Positions 1 through 6,905 of a stretch of DNA of 9,393 nucleotides are shown piece by piece. Below the pieces are notes generated by a model, which worked only from the letters and a program-made list of their open reading frames with translations, had not been told where the DNA came from and searched no databases. The stretch covers positions 1 to 9,393 of the forward strand of contig JABJCS010000180.1 of the NCBI GenBank assembly GCA_018665505.1, written 5' to 3'. Numbering within the stretch: position 1 is the first letter of the stretch; every line of letters starts with the position of its first letter. The position numbers and the translations under genes were made by a program. This stretch comes from Alphaproteobacteria bacterium (lineage in GTDB: Bacteria; Pseudomonadota; Alphaproteobacteria; UBA8366).

Positions 1-2668
1 CGACCTTGCAGCGCGTTGGGTCCGGCTCTCCCAGACGCCGGCACAAGACCGGCGAATTGCCATCATTCTCGCCAATTATCCAAACAAGGACGGTCGGCTC
101 GGTAACGGCGTCGGGCTCGACACGCCAGCCAGCGCCATCAACGTTTTGAATTCGCTGGCCCACCATGATTACACCGTCGACGGTATTCCGAGCGACGGAA
201 ATGCCTTGATGCAGAAACTCTCCGCCGGACCGACCAACGCGCTAGACCGGCGACACCAGCGCAAAGGGGGTGTCCGTCTATCGCAATTGGAATACCAAAC
301 GCATTTCGACACACTACCGGAAAGCGTGCGCCACAAGGTAAGCAAGCGTTGGGGCGCCCCCGCGACCGACCCCTTCGTCATCGGCGCCGATTTCCTGCTC
401 CCAGTTCTCGAACTCGGCAATATCGTGGTCGCGATCCAACCGGCACGCGGTTACAACATCGACCCGGCGGAAAGTTATCATGATCCCGACTTGGTTCCGC
501 CACATGGCTATATCGCCTTCTATGCCTGGCTACGGAAATCCTATGACGCCCATGCGGTGATCCATCTCGGCAAGCACGGCAATCTCGAGTGGCTGCCAGG
601 CAAAGCCGTCGCGTTGTCTGAAGACTGCTTTCCGGAAGCGGTCTTCGGTGCGATGCCTCATCTCTATCCCTTTATTGTCAACGATCCGGGTGAAGGCGCG
701 CAGGCGAAGCGGCGAACCTCCGCCGTCATCATCGATCATCTGACCCCGCCCCTCACCCGTGCTGAATCCTACGGCCCACTGAAGGATTTGGAGGCGCTGG
801 TTGACGAATATTACGAAGCCGCAGGTATCGATCCACGCCGGATCGAACTTTTACGCACCCAGATTCTCGACCTCGCGCAGGCCACAGGCCTCGACAAGGA
901 CACTGGCATGGTGGCTGAGGAAGAACCGGAATCCGCCCTCGCCAAGCTCGACAATTATCTCTGCGAATTGAAAGAAATGCAGATCCGGAACGGTCTGCAT
1001 GTATTCGGCGACTCGCCCGACGGCACGTTACGCGACGACCTGTTGGTCGCTCTCACCAGAATTCCTCGAAACGCGGGCACAGCAGGCGACGCATCCCTGA
1101 TCCGGGCGCTCGCCGCCGATTTACAACTCGGGGACTTTGACCCGCTCGATTGCGAAATGGCAGCCGACTGGACAGGTTTGCGCCCAGACGCATTGAATTT
1201 CGGCGAAGATACTTGGCGGTCGGCCGGAGACACAGTCGAACGCTTGGAGGCACTTGCCCTTCGGCTGGTGCGCAGCGATGCAGTGCCCGAGGTCCATTGG
1301 CGACACACCATTGACGTGCTGACCGAAATCCAGGAACAGGTGGCACCCTCCGTGGATCAAAGCGGAAAGGCTGAGATCGAGGCGACATTGACCGGACTTG
1401 ACGGTAAGTTCGTGATCCCCGGCCCCTCCGGCGCGCCGACGCGGGGACGCCTTGATGTGCTGCCGACGGGCCGAAATTTTTATTCCGTCGACAATCGCAC
1501 GGTCCCGACTCCCGCGGCGTGGCTACTTGGCTGGAAATCGGCCGACCTGCTGATCGCTCATCATCGCCAAACCCAAGGTGCCTGGCCCCGCACCATCGTG
1601 CTGTCCGCTTGGGGCACCTCTAACATGCGAACCGGCGGCGAAGATATCGCTCAGGCACTAGCGCTGATGGGCGTGCGACCGCAATGGGACAACGCCTCGC
1701 GGCGGGTGACCGGGTTTGAAATTCTGCCGCTCGACACCTTGGACCGGCCCCGGGTCGATGTGACCTTGCGCATTTCCGGCTTCTTCCGTGACGCCTTTCC
1801 AGCGCAGATCGATCTATTTGATTCCGCCGTCCGCGACGTCGCCGCCTTGGACGAGTCGGAAGCTGATAACCCGTTGGCGGCGCGAACACGGATCGAGCAA
1901 GAACGCTTGATCGCTGACGGCGTAGACGAGAGCATCGCGGCGAAGCGCGCCGGGCATCGCATTTTTGGATCGAAACCGGGCTCCTATGGTGCCGGTCTGC
2001 AAGCCTTGATCGACGAGCGCGGCTGGGAGAGCGAGGGCGATCTCGCCCGCGCCTATATTGCCTGGGGTGGATATGCTTATGGCGGGGGAGCAGAAGGAAC
2101 AGCGGAACATCGCTTATTCGAGGAACGCCTGAGCCGCGTCGAGGCAGTCGTCCACAATCAAGACAATCGGGAACACGACCTGCTGGATTCGGACGATTAC
2201 TATCAGTTCGAAGGGGGCGCCACGACAGCGGTCCGACATTTATCGGGACAACAACCGGCGATCTACCACAACGATCACTCGCGTCCCGAATCGCCGAAGA
2301 TCCGCACGTTGGAAGACGAGATCGGCCGCGTCGTGCGCGCCCGCGTCGTCAACCCGAAGTGGATTTCAGGCGTGATGCGTCACGGTTACAAAGGTGCCTT
2401 TGAGATGGCGGCGACCGTCGACTACCTCTTCGCCTTTGCCGCGACGGCGCGCGTCGTTCAGGATCATCATTTCGATTTGGTCTACGATGCCTATCTCGGT
2501 GACGACGAGGTGCGGCAATTCCTGATCGACAACAACCCAGCCGCCGCGAAAGAGATTGCCGAGCGATTGATCGAGGCTCAGGAAAGAGGCCTCTGGAAGC
2601 CGCGCTCGAACGCCGGGCGGGCGCTATTGGAAGAATTAGCGGACGACAACTTGAGGGCCGTATCATGA
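1..2668 (+). CDS. cobN: Aerobic cobaltochelatase large subunit CobN, C-terminal part (5' end outside window)
   Basis: CobN is the large, porphyrin-like-substrate-binding subunit of the ATP-dependent chelatase that, with CobS and CobT, inserts cobalt into hydrogenobyrinic acid a,c-diamide in the cytoplasm. The reading frame is open from the left edge (first whole codon at position 2) to TGA at 2666-2668, giving 888 residues. The family is usually about 1,250 residues or more, so roughly the first third is missing. Visible family motifs, numbered from the window edge, are NYP (25-27), NGVGLD (35-40), the hallmark HLGKHGNLEWLPGK (from 188), AWGTSNMRTGG (536-546) and RPRVDV (582-587). The last two are shared with the magnesium chelatase H subunits ChlH/BchH. 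The conserved C-terminal helical region (FAFAATARVVQDHHFD, about nt 2430-2480) is intact and I see no frameshift. A TTG at 146 is not the start, because conserved sequence continues upstream of it. The stop overlaps the cobO start. CobS and CobT are not in view. Confidence 0.96.
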   Translation, partial: DLAARWVRLSQTPAQDRRIAIILANYPNKDGRLGNGVGLDTPASAINVLNSLAHHDYTVDGIPSDGNALMQKLSAGPTNALDRRHQRKGGVRLSQLEYQTHFDTLPESVRHKVSKRWGAPATDPFVIGADFLLPVLELGNIVVAIQPARGYNIDPAESYHDPDLVPPHGYIAFYAWLRKSYDAHAVIHLGKHGNLEWLPGKAVALSEDCFPEAVFGAMPHLYPFIVNDPGEGAQAKRRTSAVIIDHLTPPLTRAESYGPLKDLEALVDEYYEAAGIDPRRIELLRTQILDLAQATGLDKDTGMVAEEEPESALAKLDNYLCELKEMQIRNGLHVFGDSPDGTLRDDLLVALTRIPRNAGTAGDASLIRALAADLQLGDFDPLDCEMAADWTGLRPDALNFGEDTWRSAGDTVERLEALALRLVRSDAVPEVHWRHTIDVLTEIQEQVAPSVDQSGKAEIEATLTGLDGKFVIPGPSGAPTRGRLDVLPTGRNFYSVDNRTVPTPAAWLLGWKSADLLIAHHRQTQGAWPRTIVLSAWGTSNMRTGGEDIAQALALMGVRPQWDNASRRVTGFEILPLDTLDRPRVDVTLRISGFFRDAFPAQIDLFDSAVRDVAALDESEADNPLAARTRIEQERLIADGVDESIAAKRAGHRIFGSKPGSYGAGLQALIDERGWESEGDLARAYIAWGGYAYGGGAEGTAEHRLFEERLSRVEAVVHNQDNREHDLLDSDDYYQFEGGATTAVRHLSGQQPAIYHNDHSRPESPKIRTLEDEIGRVVRARVVNPKWISGVMRHGYKGAFEMAATVDYLFAFAATARVVQDHHFDLVYDAYLGDDEVRQFLIDNNPAAAKEIAERLIEAQERGLWKPRSNAGRALLEELADDNLRAVS

Positions 2669-3297
2669 GCGACAAATCGCAAGACGAAATTAACGAACGC
2701 GCCAACGAAAAATCACGCAAGCGCAAGGAAGCGCGCGACCGGATGCTGGCGACGAAAACCATCGAGAAAGGTTTGCTGATCGTCCACACGGGCAAAGGCA
2801 AGGGCAAATCAACCGCTGCATTTGGATTGGTCATGCGGGCACTCGGCCATGGCATGCGGATCGGCATCATCCAGTTCGTGAAAGGCAAATGGGAGACCGG
2901 CGAACGTGATGTCCTGGATAAATTCCCGGATCTCGTAACCATCCGCACCATGGGTGAGGGCTTCACCTGGGAGACCCAAGACCGTGGCCGCGACATCGCC
3001 GCCGCGGAGACCGCATGGGAAGCCGCGAAGGAAATGATCGACGCGAGCCGGGGCCCCGATCCGAAATACGATCTGATCCTGTTGGACGAGCTCAACATCG
3101 TGCTGCGTTACGACTACATCCCGCTTGACGATGTCGTCGCCTTCCTCGCAGCGAAGCCGGAGGACCTGCACGTGATCGTCACCGGCCGCAATGCCAAGGA
3201 ACCGTTGATCGAAGTCGCAGACCTAGTGACGGAAATGACGATGGTGAAGCATCCGTTCCGAGCCGGAGTCAAAGCACAGAAGGGCATCGAGTTCTAA
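2665..3297 (+). CDS. cobO: Cob(I)yrinic acid a,c-diamide adenosyltransferase (BtuR/CobO/CobP family)
   Basis: This enzyme transfers the 5'-deoxyadenosyl group of ATP to the cobalt of reduced corrinoids, the step after cobalt insertion by CobNST. The 210-residue length is normal for the family. Residues 1-35 form a charged Lys/Arg/Glu-rich extension typical of CobO. The P-loop is GKGKGKST at 43-50. YDLILLDELN at 135-144 is the Walker-B-like segment, and the C-terminal HPFRAGVKAQKGIEF is the diagnostic CobO ending. The ATG at 2665 overlaps the cobN TGA (ATGA). A GAGGG at 2653-2657 lies 7 nt upstream, so translation is probably coupled to cobN. The neighbours cobN and cobQ act immediately before and after it in the pathway. 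The fold is shared with the salvage enzyme BtuR, and salvage of exogenous corrinoids is a possible second role. Confidence 0.96.
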   Translation: MSDKSQDEINERANEKSRKRKEARDRMLATKTIEKGLLIVHTGKGKGKSTAAFGLVMRALGHGMRIGIIQFVKGKWETGERDVLDKFPDLVTIRTMGEGFTWETQDRGRDIAAAETAWEAAKEMIDASRGPDPKYDLILLDELNIVLRYDYIPLDDVVAFLAAKPEDLHVIVTGRNAKEPLIEVADLVTEMTMVKHPFRAGVKAQKGIEF

Positions 3298-3300
3298 TTC

Positions 3301-4761
3301 ATGGCCGCGATTATGATCCAGGGTACGAGCTCCGACGCTGGCAAATCGCTGGTGACGGCCGGACTCTGCCGGGCGTTCACCAATCGCGGCCTCAAAGTGC
3401 GGCCCTTCAAACCGCAGAACATGTCGAATAACGCAGCCGTCACCTCAGATGGTGGCGAAATAGGCCGCGCCCAGGCATTGCAGGCCCGTGCCTGCCGATC
3501 AGAGCCCAACGTCGACATGAATCCCATTCTTCTAAAACCGCAAACCGATGTGGGCTCGCAATTGATCGTGCGGGGAAAAGTGCGGCGCAACACAACGGCG
3601 CGCGAATATTACACCTTGAAAGACGAGTTGCTGCCGGTCGCCATCGAAAGTTTCGAGCGCCTAGAATCCGATTGTGATCTGGTCGTTGCCGAAGGTGCTG
3701 GCAGTCCGGCTGAAGTCAATCTGCGTCACGCGGATATCGCGAATATGGGTTTCGCCGTCCCGACTGAAACGCCAGTCGTGCTGGTCGGCGACATCGAACG
3801 CGGCGGTGTCATTGCCAGCGTGCTCGGCACTTGGCATCTCTTGGAGAGCGATGAACGCGCTTTACTCGCAGGGTACATCGTCAACAAGTTCCGCGGCGAT
3901 CCATCGCTTTTCGATAACGGTTTGGCGCGCATTACTCAGGATACCGGACTGCGCAGCTTCGGTGTCCTGCCGTGGTTCGAGGACGCGAGGAAGCTACCCG
4001 CCGAAGACGCCTTGGCCCTCGGTCGGTACGGCGGGGAGCATACCGGAAAGATCAAAATCGTCGTGCCGGTCTTCTCCCGCGTTGCTAATTTCGACGATCT
4101 CGATCCCCTTGCCGCCGAACCTGACATTGAATTGGTGATGATCAGGTCAGGGGACCCACTGCCAGGTGATGCCGATCTCGTCCTATTGACCGGATCAAAA
4201 TCAACGCGTGGCGATCTCGCTCTTTTGCGTGAGAACGGCTGGGATATCGATATCAAGGCGCATGTCCGCCGCGGTGGATTGGTACTGGGCCTATGTGCCG
4301 GATATCAAATGCTGGGCCGAGAAGTAGAAGATCCAGACGGAATAGAGAGCGCTCCGGGGAATTCGGTAGGTCTTGGTTTACTGGATGTAGTCTCTTGCCT
4401 GGAGGGTGACAAAACGCTCAGGACCACCAGCGGCACGGATGTACGCACTGGCCTGCCGGTGACCGGCTACGAGATGCATATCGGTAAAACGACCGGCCCT
4501 GGCACTCATTTCCCCATGTTGCGGATCGAGGGGCGGGACGAGGGCGCGGTCTCGGGCGATGGGTTGGTTGCCGGTTGCTATCTCCACGGCCTGTTCGCCA
4601 ATGACGATTTCCGACACGGGTTCCTCACGCAACTCAAACCCCGGGCCGAGAGCGGCATCCGATACGAACAACAAGTCGAGAGTACACTCGATGCCTTGGC
4701 CACCCATTGCGAGGCCCATCTCGACCTAGACGGTATCGCGACTATGGCGGGAGTTGCTTAG
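3301..4761 (+). CDS. cobQ: Cobyric acid synthase (glutamine-dependent, amidates positions b, d, e and g)
   Basis: CobQ performs four ATP- and glutamine-dependent amidations that turn adenosylcobyrinic acid a,c-diamide into adenosylcobyric acid. The 486 residues match the normal family length. The N-terminal dethiobiotin-synthetase-like ATPase domain opens with the phosphate-binding loop QGTSSDAGKS (7-16) and the family signature KPFKPQNMSNNA. The C-terminal type-3 class I glutamine amidotransferase domain shows the nucleophile Cys332 in GLVLGLCAGYQML and the partner His429 in GCYLHGLF. The start at 3301 is 3 nt after the cobO stop. There is no strong ribosome binding site at the usual distance (an AGAAGGG at 3278-3284 is about 16 nt away), so translational coupling is likely. 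An in-frame ATG at 3313 is a possible alternative start that would still keep the P-loop. The stop overlaps the convergent cbiB stop by 4 nt. Confidence 0.97.
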   Translation: MAAIMIQGTSSDAGKSLVTAGLCRAFTNRGLKVRPFKPQNMSNNAAVTSDGGEIGRAQALQARACRSEPNVDMNPILLKPQTDVGSQLIVRGKVRRNTTAREYYTLKDELLPVAIESFERLESDCDLVVAEGAGSPAEVNLRHADIANMGFAVPTETPVVLVGDIERGGVIASVLGTWHLLESDERALLAGYIVNKFRGDPSLFDNGLARITQDTGLRSFGVLPWFEDARKLPAEDALALGRYGGEHTGKIKIVVPVFSRVANFDDLDPLAAEPDIELVMIRSGDPLPGDADLVLLTGSKSTRGDLALLRENGWDIDIKAHVRRGGLVLGLCAGYQMLGREVEDPDGIESAPGNSVGLGLLDVVSCLEGDKTLRTTSGTDVRTGLPVTGYEMHIGKTTGPGTHFPMLRIEGRDEGAVSGDGLVAGCYLHGLFANDDFRHGFLTQLKPRAESGIRYEQQVESTLDALATHCEAHLDLDGIATMAGVA

Positions 4762-5753
4762 ATGCTCAGCGCCAAAACACCAAAGCCGAGCATGATGATA
4801 CCTGAGACGGCATATAGGCGCAGTGCGCGGCGAATATCTTGCGCGCCCGCATCTCGCCGACCGTCGCCCATCCAGGAATCTTCCACATGACGCTCGCCAT
4901 AGACACGCGGGCCCGCCAAGGCCAATCCCAGTGCCCCGGCCATCGCGGCTTCCGGCCAACCGGCATTCGGCGATCCGTGCTTTGGGGCATCCCGGCGCAT
5001 AGCGATCAGAGCCGCCCGCCCGCTCGCAGTCGGCAAAACCAAGGCCGACAGTACAAAGATAATTCCCGCCAAACGTGCGGGAACCAAGTTCGCCAGATCG
5101 TCGAGCCGCGCCGCGGCCCAGCCAAAGGCTTCGTAGCGTTCATTGCGATAACCCACCATGCTATCGAGCGTGTTGATGGCCTTGTAGGCGAGTATGCCCG
5201 GCAATCCGAAAACGACGTAAAAGAAAACCGGAGCCACGACACCGTCACTAAAGTTTTCCGCCGCCGATTCAATAGCGGCCCGCGCGACTCCCGCATCGTC
5301 GAGGCTTTGCGGGTCGCGCCCGACGATATGGCCAACCGCTCTTCGGCCCGCGTCGAGGCTTTCGTCGAGGCCTGCGGCAACACGCCGAACATGCGCATAG
5401 AGATCGCGATTAGCGATCAGGACGGCGACGAATATCGCCTCGCCAATCCACGCCCATTCGAACGATACCATTCGCAATCCCAAACCGAGCAGCCATCCAA
5501 TCGCTGCACAGCTGCCGACGAGCGCCAAGACCATCAAGAATCCGGCGAAACGCCGCGACAGATTGGCGGATTTCGGATTGTTGAGTGCGGAATCAAACCG
5601 GCCAATCATCTCGCCGAGAATCGCAACCGGGTGCGGAACATGACGATAGAGCCAGTGGGGATCACCGACCAACGCATCGAGAATGAAGGCCAAAGCCAAT
5701 ATCCAATGATGGATTTGGCCGCCGGAATACTGCTCGGGAAACGACATAAACAC
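4758..5753 (-). CDS. cbiB: Adenosylcobinamide-phosphate synthase CbiB (CobD in Pseudomonas denitrificans naming)
   Basis: CbiB is an inner-membrane enzyme that attaches the (R)-1-aminopropanol (phosphate) arm to the f side chain of adenosylcobyric acid, the product of CobQ. The protein has 331 residues, normal for the family. Conserved blocks are LDALVGDPHWLYRHVPHPV (25-43), ESAAENFSDG (162-171), NTLDSMVGYRNERYEAFGW (194-212), the DDLANLVPARL segment (218-228) and HGSPNAGWPEAAMAG (259-273). Hydrophobic stretches at about 17-30, 70-93, 101-114, 172-190, 228-244 and 311-331 fit a polytopic membrane protein. The GTG at 5751-5753 is preferred because an AGGA (minus strand, 5761-5764) sits 7 nt upstream. 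The ATG two codons in (5745-5747) would place that site 13 nt away. This is the only gene on the minus strand. It faces cobQ tail to tail with a 4-nt overlap and is divergent from cbiX. It is unrelated to Salmonella CobD (threonine-phosphate decarboxylase). Confidence 0.96.
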   Translation of the reverse strand: MFMSFPEQYSGGQIHHWILALAFILDALVGDPHWLYRHVPHPVAILGEMIGRFDSALNNPKSANLSRRFAGFLMVLALVGSCAAIGWLLGLGLRMVSFEWAWIGEAIFVAVLIANRDLYAHVRRVAAGLDESLDAGRRAVGHIVGRDPQSLDDAGVARAAIESAAENFSDGVVAPVFFYVVFGLPGILAYKAINTLDSMVGYRNERYEAFGWAAARLDDLANLVPARLAGIIFVLSALVLPTASGRAALIAMRRDAPKHGSPNAGWPEAAMAGALGLALAGPRVYGERHVEDSWMGDGRRDAGAQDIRRALRLYAVSGIIMLGFGVLALSI

Positions 5754-5760
5754 ACCAGAA

Positions 5761-5764
5761 TCCT
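5761..5764 (-). promoter_or_regulatory. Ribosome binding site of cbiB that favours the GTG start
   Basis: Read on the minus strand, AGGA lies 7 nt before GTG (5751-5753), the ideal distance, and 13 nt before the later ATG. This decides the start in favour of GTG. The site lies directly beside a GC-rich inverted repeat (5766-5784) that would fold in the cbiB leader RNA. Confidence 0.6.
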
Positions 5765-5765
5765 G

Positions 5766-5784
5766 CGCGCCGAATCGCGGCGCG
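5766..5784. repeat. Inverted repeat CGCGCC/GGCGCG in the cbiB leader
   Basis: Arms of 6 bp (5766-5771 and 5779-5784) flank a 7-nt loop. In the cbiB transcript the stem would end one base before the AGGA ribosome binding site and could affect access of ribosomes. GC-rich short stems like this can arise by chance in GC-rich DNA, so the functional reading is weak. Confidence 0.35.
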
Positions 5785-5798
5785 TCAACGACAACAAT

Positions 5799-5816
5799 CG
5801 GCGACCAAGGTCGCCG
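5799..5816. repeat. Inverted repeat, 8-bp arms around AA, upstream of cbiX
   Basis: The sequence CGGCGACCAAGGTCGCCG has perfect 8-bp arms separated by AA. It ends 17 nt before the cbiX ATG and lies just upstream of its ribosome binding site. The near-palindromic form with a 2-nt centre suits a dimeric repressor site better than an RNA hairpin, although an RNA stem with a slightly opened loop is possible. No T-tract follows on the plus strand, so it is not a standard terminator for plus-strand transcripts. On the minus strand a moderately T-rich stretch follows. The function is unknown. Confidence 0.5.
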
Positions 5817-5833
5817 CGAACTGCGAGGACACG

Positions 5834-6901
5834 ATGACGGGTAAGACAGGAGTACTACTTTGTGGGCATGGTAGCCGAGATGCCAATGCCATCCGCGAAT
5901 TCGCCGTTTTGGCGGAGATGCTGGATAAACGCCTGCCCGACGTCGATGTCGATCATGGCTTCCTCGAATTTGCGACGCCGGTCATCCATACGGCCCTGAA
6001 TGCGCTGCGGGAGAAGGGCAATACGGAGATACTGGCGCTGCCCGGCATGCTGTTCGCCGCAGGTCACGTCAAAAACGACATCCCGTCCGTGCTGAACACC
6101 TACATGGCGCAGAACCCCGGCATGAACGTGCATTACGGGCGCGAACTTGGCATCGATCTGAAGATGGTACGGGCTGCGGGCCAACGTATACAAGAAGCGT
6201 TGGATAGCGCGCCGGATGGCGTCTCTAAACACGAGACGCTGTTGATGGTAGTGGGTCGCGGTGCTTCCGACCCGGACGCCAATTCCAACATATCCAAGGT
6301 CATGCGCCTGTTGTGGGAGGCCTTTGGGTTTGGCTGGGGCGAAGTCTGCTATTCCGGCGTCACTTTTCCTCTGGTGGAGCCGGGATTGGAACATGCAACA
6401 AAACTCGGCTTTAAGCGGATCATCGTATTCCCCTATTTCCTGTTCACCGGCATTTTAGTGAAACGCATTTACGACTACACCGATGTGGTCGCCGCCCGGC
6501 ACCCGGATATCGAATTCATCAAAGCCCCTTATCTAAACGCGCAACCGTTGGTGCTGGAGACTTTCGTCGACCGAATGGTCGAAATTCAAGAAGGCACCGG
6601 CAACATGAATTGTCAGATGTGCAAATACCGCGAACAGGTATTGGGTTTCGAGGACGAAGTCGGCTTACCGCAAGAAAGCCACCACCATCATGTCGAAGGT
6701 ATTGGCACTAACGAAGACCAAAGCCATTCCCATGATCACGCGCATGATCACGATCATGATCACAGCCATAGTCATGGTCACCATCACGGCGACGGGCATG
6801 ATCATGACCATAGCCACGATCATGGCCACCATCCCTATCCCCACGCAGATCACCCGCTCGGCCCCGTTACCATGGAACCCTCGAAGGACGACGCGGAATA
6901 A
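5834..6901 (+). CDS. cbiX: Sirohydrochlorin cobaltochelatase CbiX, long form with MXCXXC motif and His-rich tail
   Basis: CbiX inserts Co2+ into sirohydrochlorin, the early cobalt-insertion step of the oxygen-independent pathway, and needs no ATP. The 355-residue protein has two chelatase-like halves. The N-terminal half carries the metal/acid-base pair His12 (CGHGSR) and His78 (AAGHVKNDIP). In the C-terminal half the matching motif reads GRGASD, so only the first half is expected to be catalytic. After the second domain comes MNCQMC at 258-263 (Cys260, Cys263), the MXCXXC motif which in Bacillus megaterium CbiX is associated with a 4Fe-4S centre. A tail from about residue 283 follows, with HHHH at 283-286 and 21 more histidines between 298 and 340, mostly alternating with Asp, Ser or Gly. 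Such tails bind divalent metals. The ATG at 5834 is preceded by GAGGA (5825-5829). cobH starts 4 nt after the stop. Its role beside CobN is unclear: early chelation, cobalt storage or delivery are all possible. Confidence 0.93.
   Translation: MTGKTGVLLCGHGSRDANAIREFAVLAEMLDKRLPDVDVDHGFLEFATPVIHTALNALREKGNTEILALPGMLFAAGHVKNDIPSVLNTYMAQNPGMNVHYGRELGIDLKMVRAAGQRIQEALDSAPDGVSKHETLLMVVGRGASDPDANSNISKVMRLLWEAFGFGWGEVCYSGVTFPLVEPGLEHATKLGFKRIIVFPYFLFTGILVKRIYDYTDVVAARHPDIEFIKAPYLNAQPLVLETFVDRMVEIQEGTGNMNCQMCKYREQVLGFEDEVGLPQESHHHHVEGIGTNEDQSHSHDHAHDHDHDHSHSHGHHHGDGHDHDHSHDHGHHPYPHADHPLGPVTMEPSKDDAE
6680..6854 (+). repeat. Low-complexity His/Asp codon repeat in the cbiX 3' end
   Basis: This is the DNA behind the histidine-rich tail. 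CATGATCAC occurs three times at a 12-bp period (6731-6739, 6743-6751, 6755-6763), and GATC occurs seven times between 6734 and 6851. The pattern follows from alternating His and Asp codons. Such tracts can change length by replication slippage in steps that keep the frame. The other frames across it give spurious Met/Ile/Thr-rich ORFs. Confidence 0.75.
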
Positions 6902-6905
6902 TTCG

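Larger units (their letters stand above)
5754..5833. promoter_or_regulatory. Divergent cbiB/cbiX intergenic region, 80 nt
   Basis: This is the only sizeable non-coding stretch in the window. It should hold the cbiB leader and, if the right-hand genes have their own promoter, that promoter as well. GAGGA at 5825-5829 is the likely cbiX ribosome binding site, 4 nt before its ATG. Two inverted repeats lie here (given separately). I see no convincing -35/-10 pair for cbiX and no cobalamin riboswitch; the region is too short for one. The regulatory role is inferred from position only. Confidence 0.5.

Noticed and set aside
146..2668. TTG at 146 as the start of an 840-residue gene
   Set aside because: The frame is open to the left window edge, and the upstream codons encode conserved CobN sequence (NYP and NGVGLD motifs), so the gene simply begins outside the window.
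2349..3098. A 249-residue minus-strand ORF across the cobN/cobO junction
   Set aside because: It is Ser/Arg-rich shadow sequence opposite two clear genes, with no family resemblance.
4740..4790. Bidirectional terminator between convergent cobQ and cbiB
   Set aside because: The two stop codons overlap and I find no stem followed by a T-run on either strand around them.
5760..5788. A possible minus-strand promoter for cbiB: TTGACG (5783-5788), 17 nt, CAGGAT (5760-5765)
   Set aside because: The -35 match is good, but the -10 is poor (3 of 6) and overlaps the cbiB ribosome binding site, leaving no room for a normal leader.
5754..5833. Cobalamin riboswitch upstream of cbiX or cbiB
   Set aside because: The gap is only 80 nt and contains no recognisable B12-box; a cobalamin riboswitch needs considerably more sequence.
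4839..5837. A 332-residue plus-strand ORF lying antisense across cbiB and ending in an ATGA overlap with the cbiX start
   Set aside because: It mirrors cbiB codons, its product is a hydrophilic Arg/Gln-rich sequence with no recognisable family, and it has no clear ribosome binding site. CbiB on the other strand is unmistakable. Only proteomics or ribosome profiling could revive it; the stop/start overlap is probably chance.
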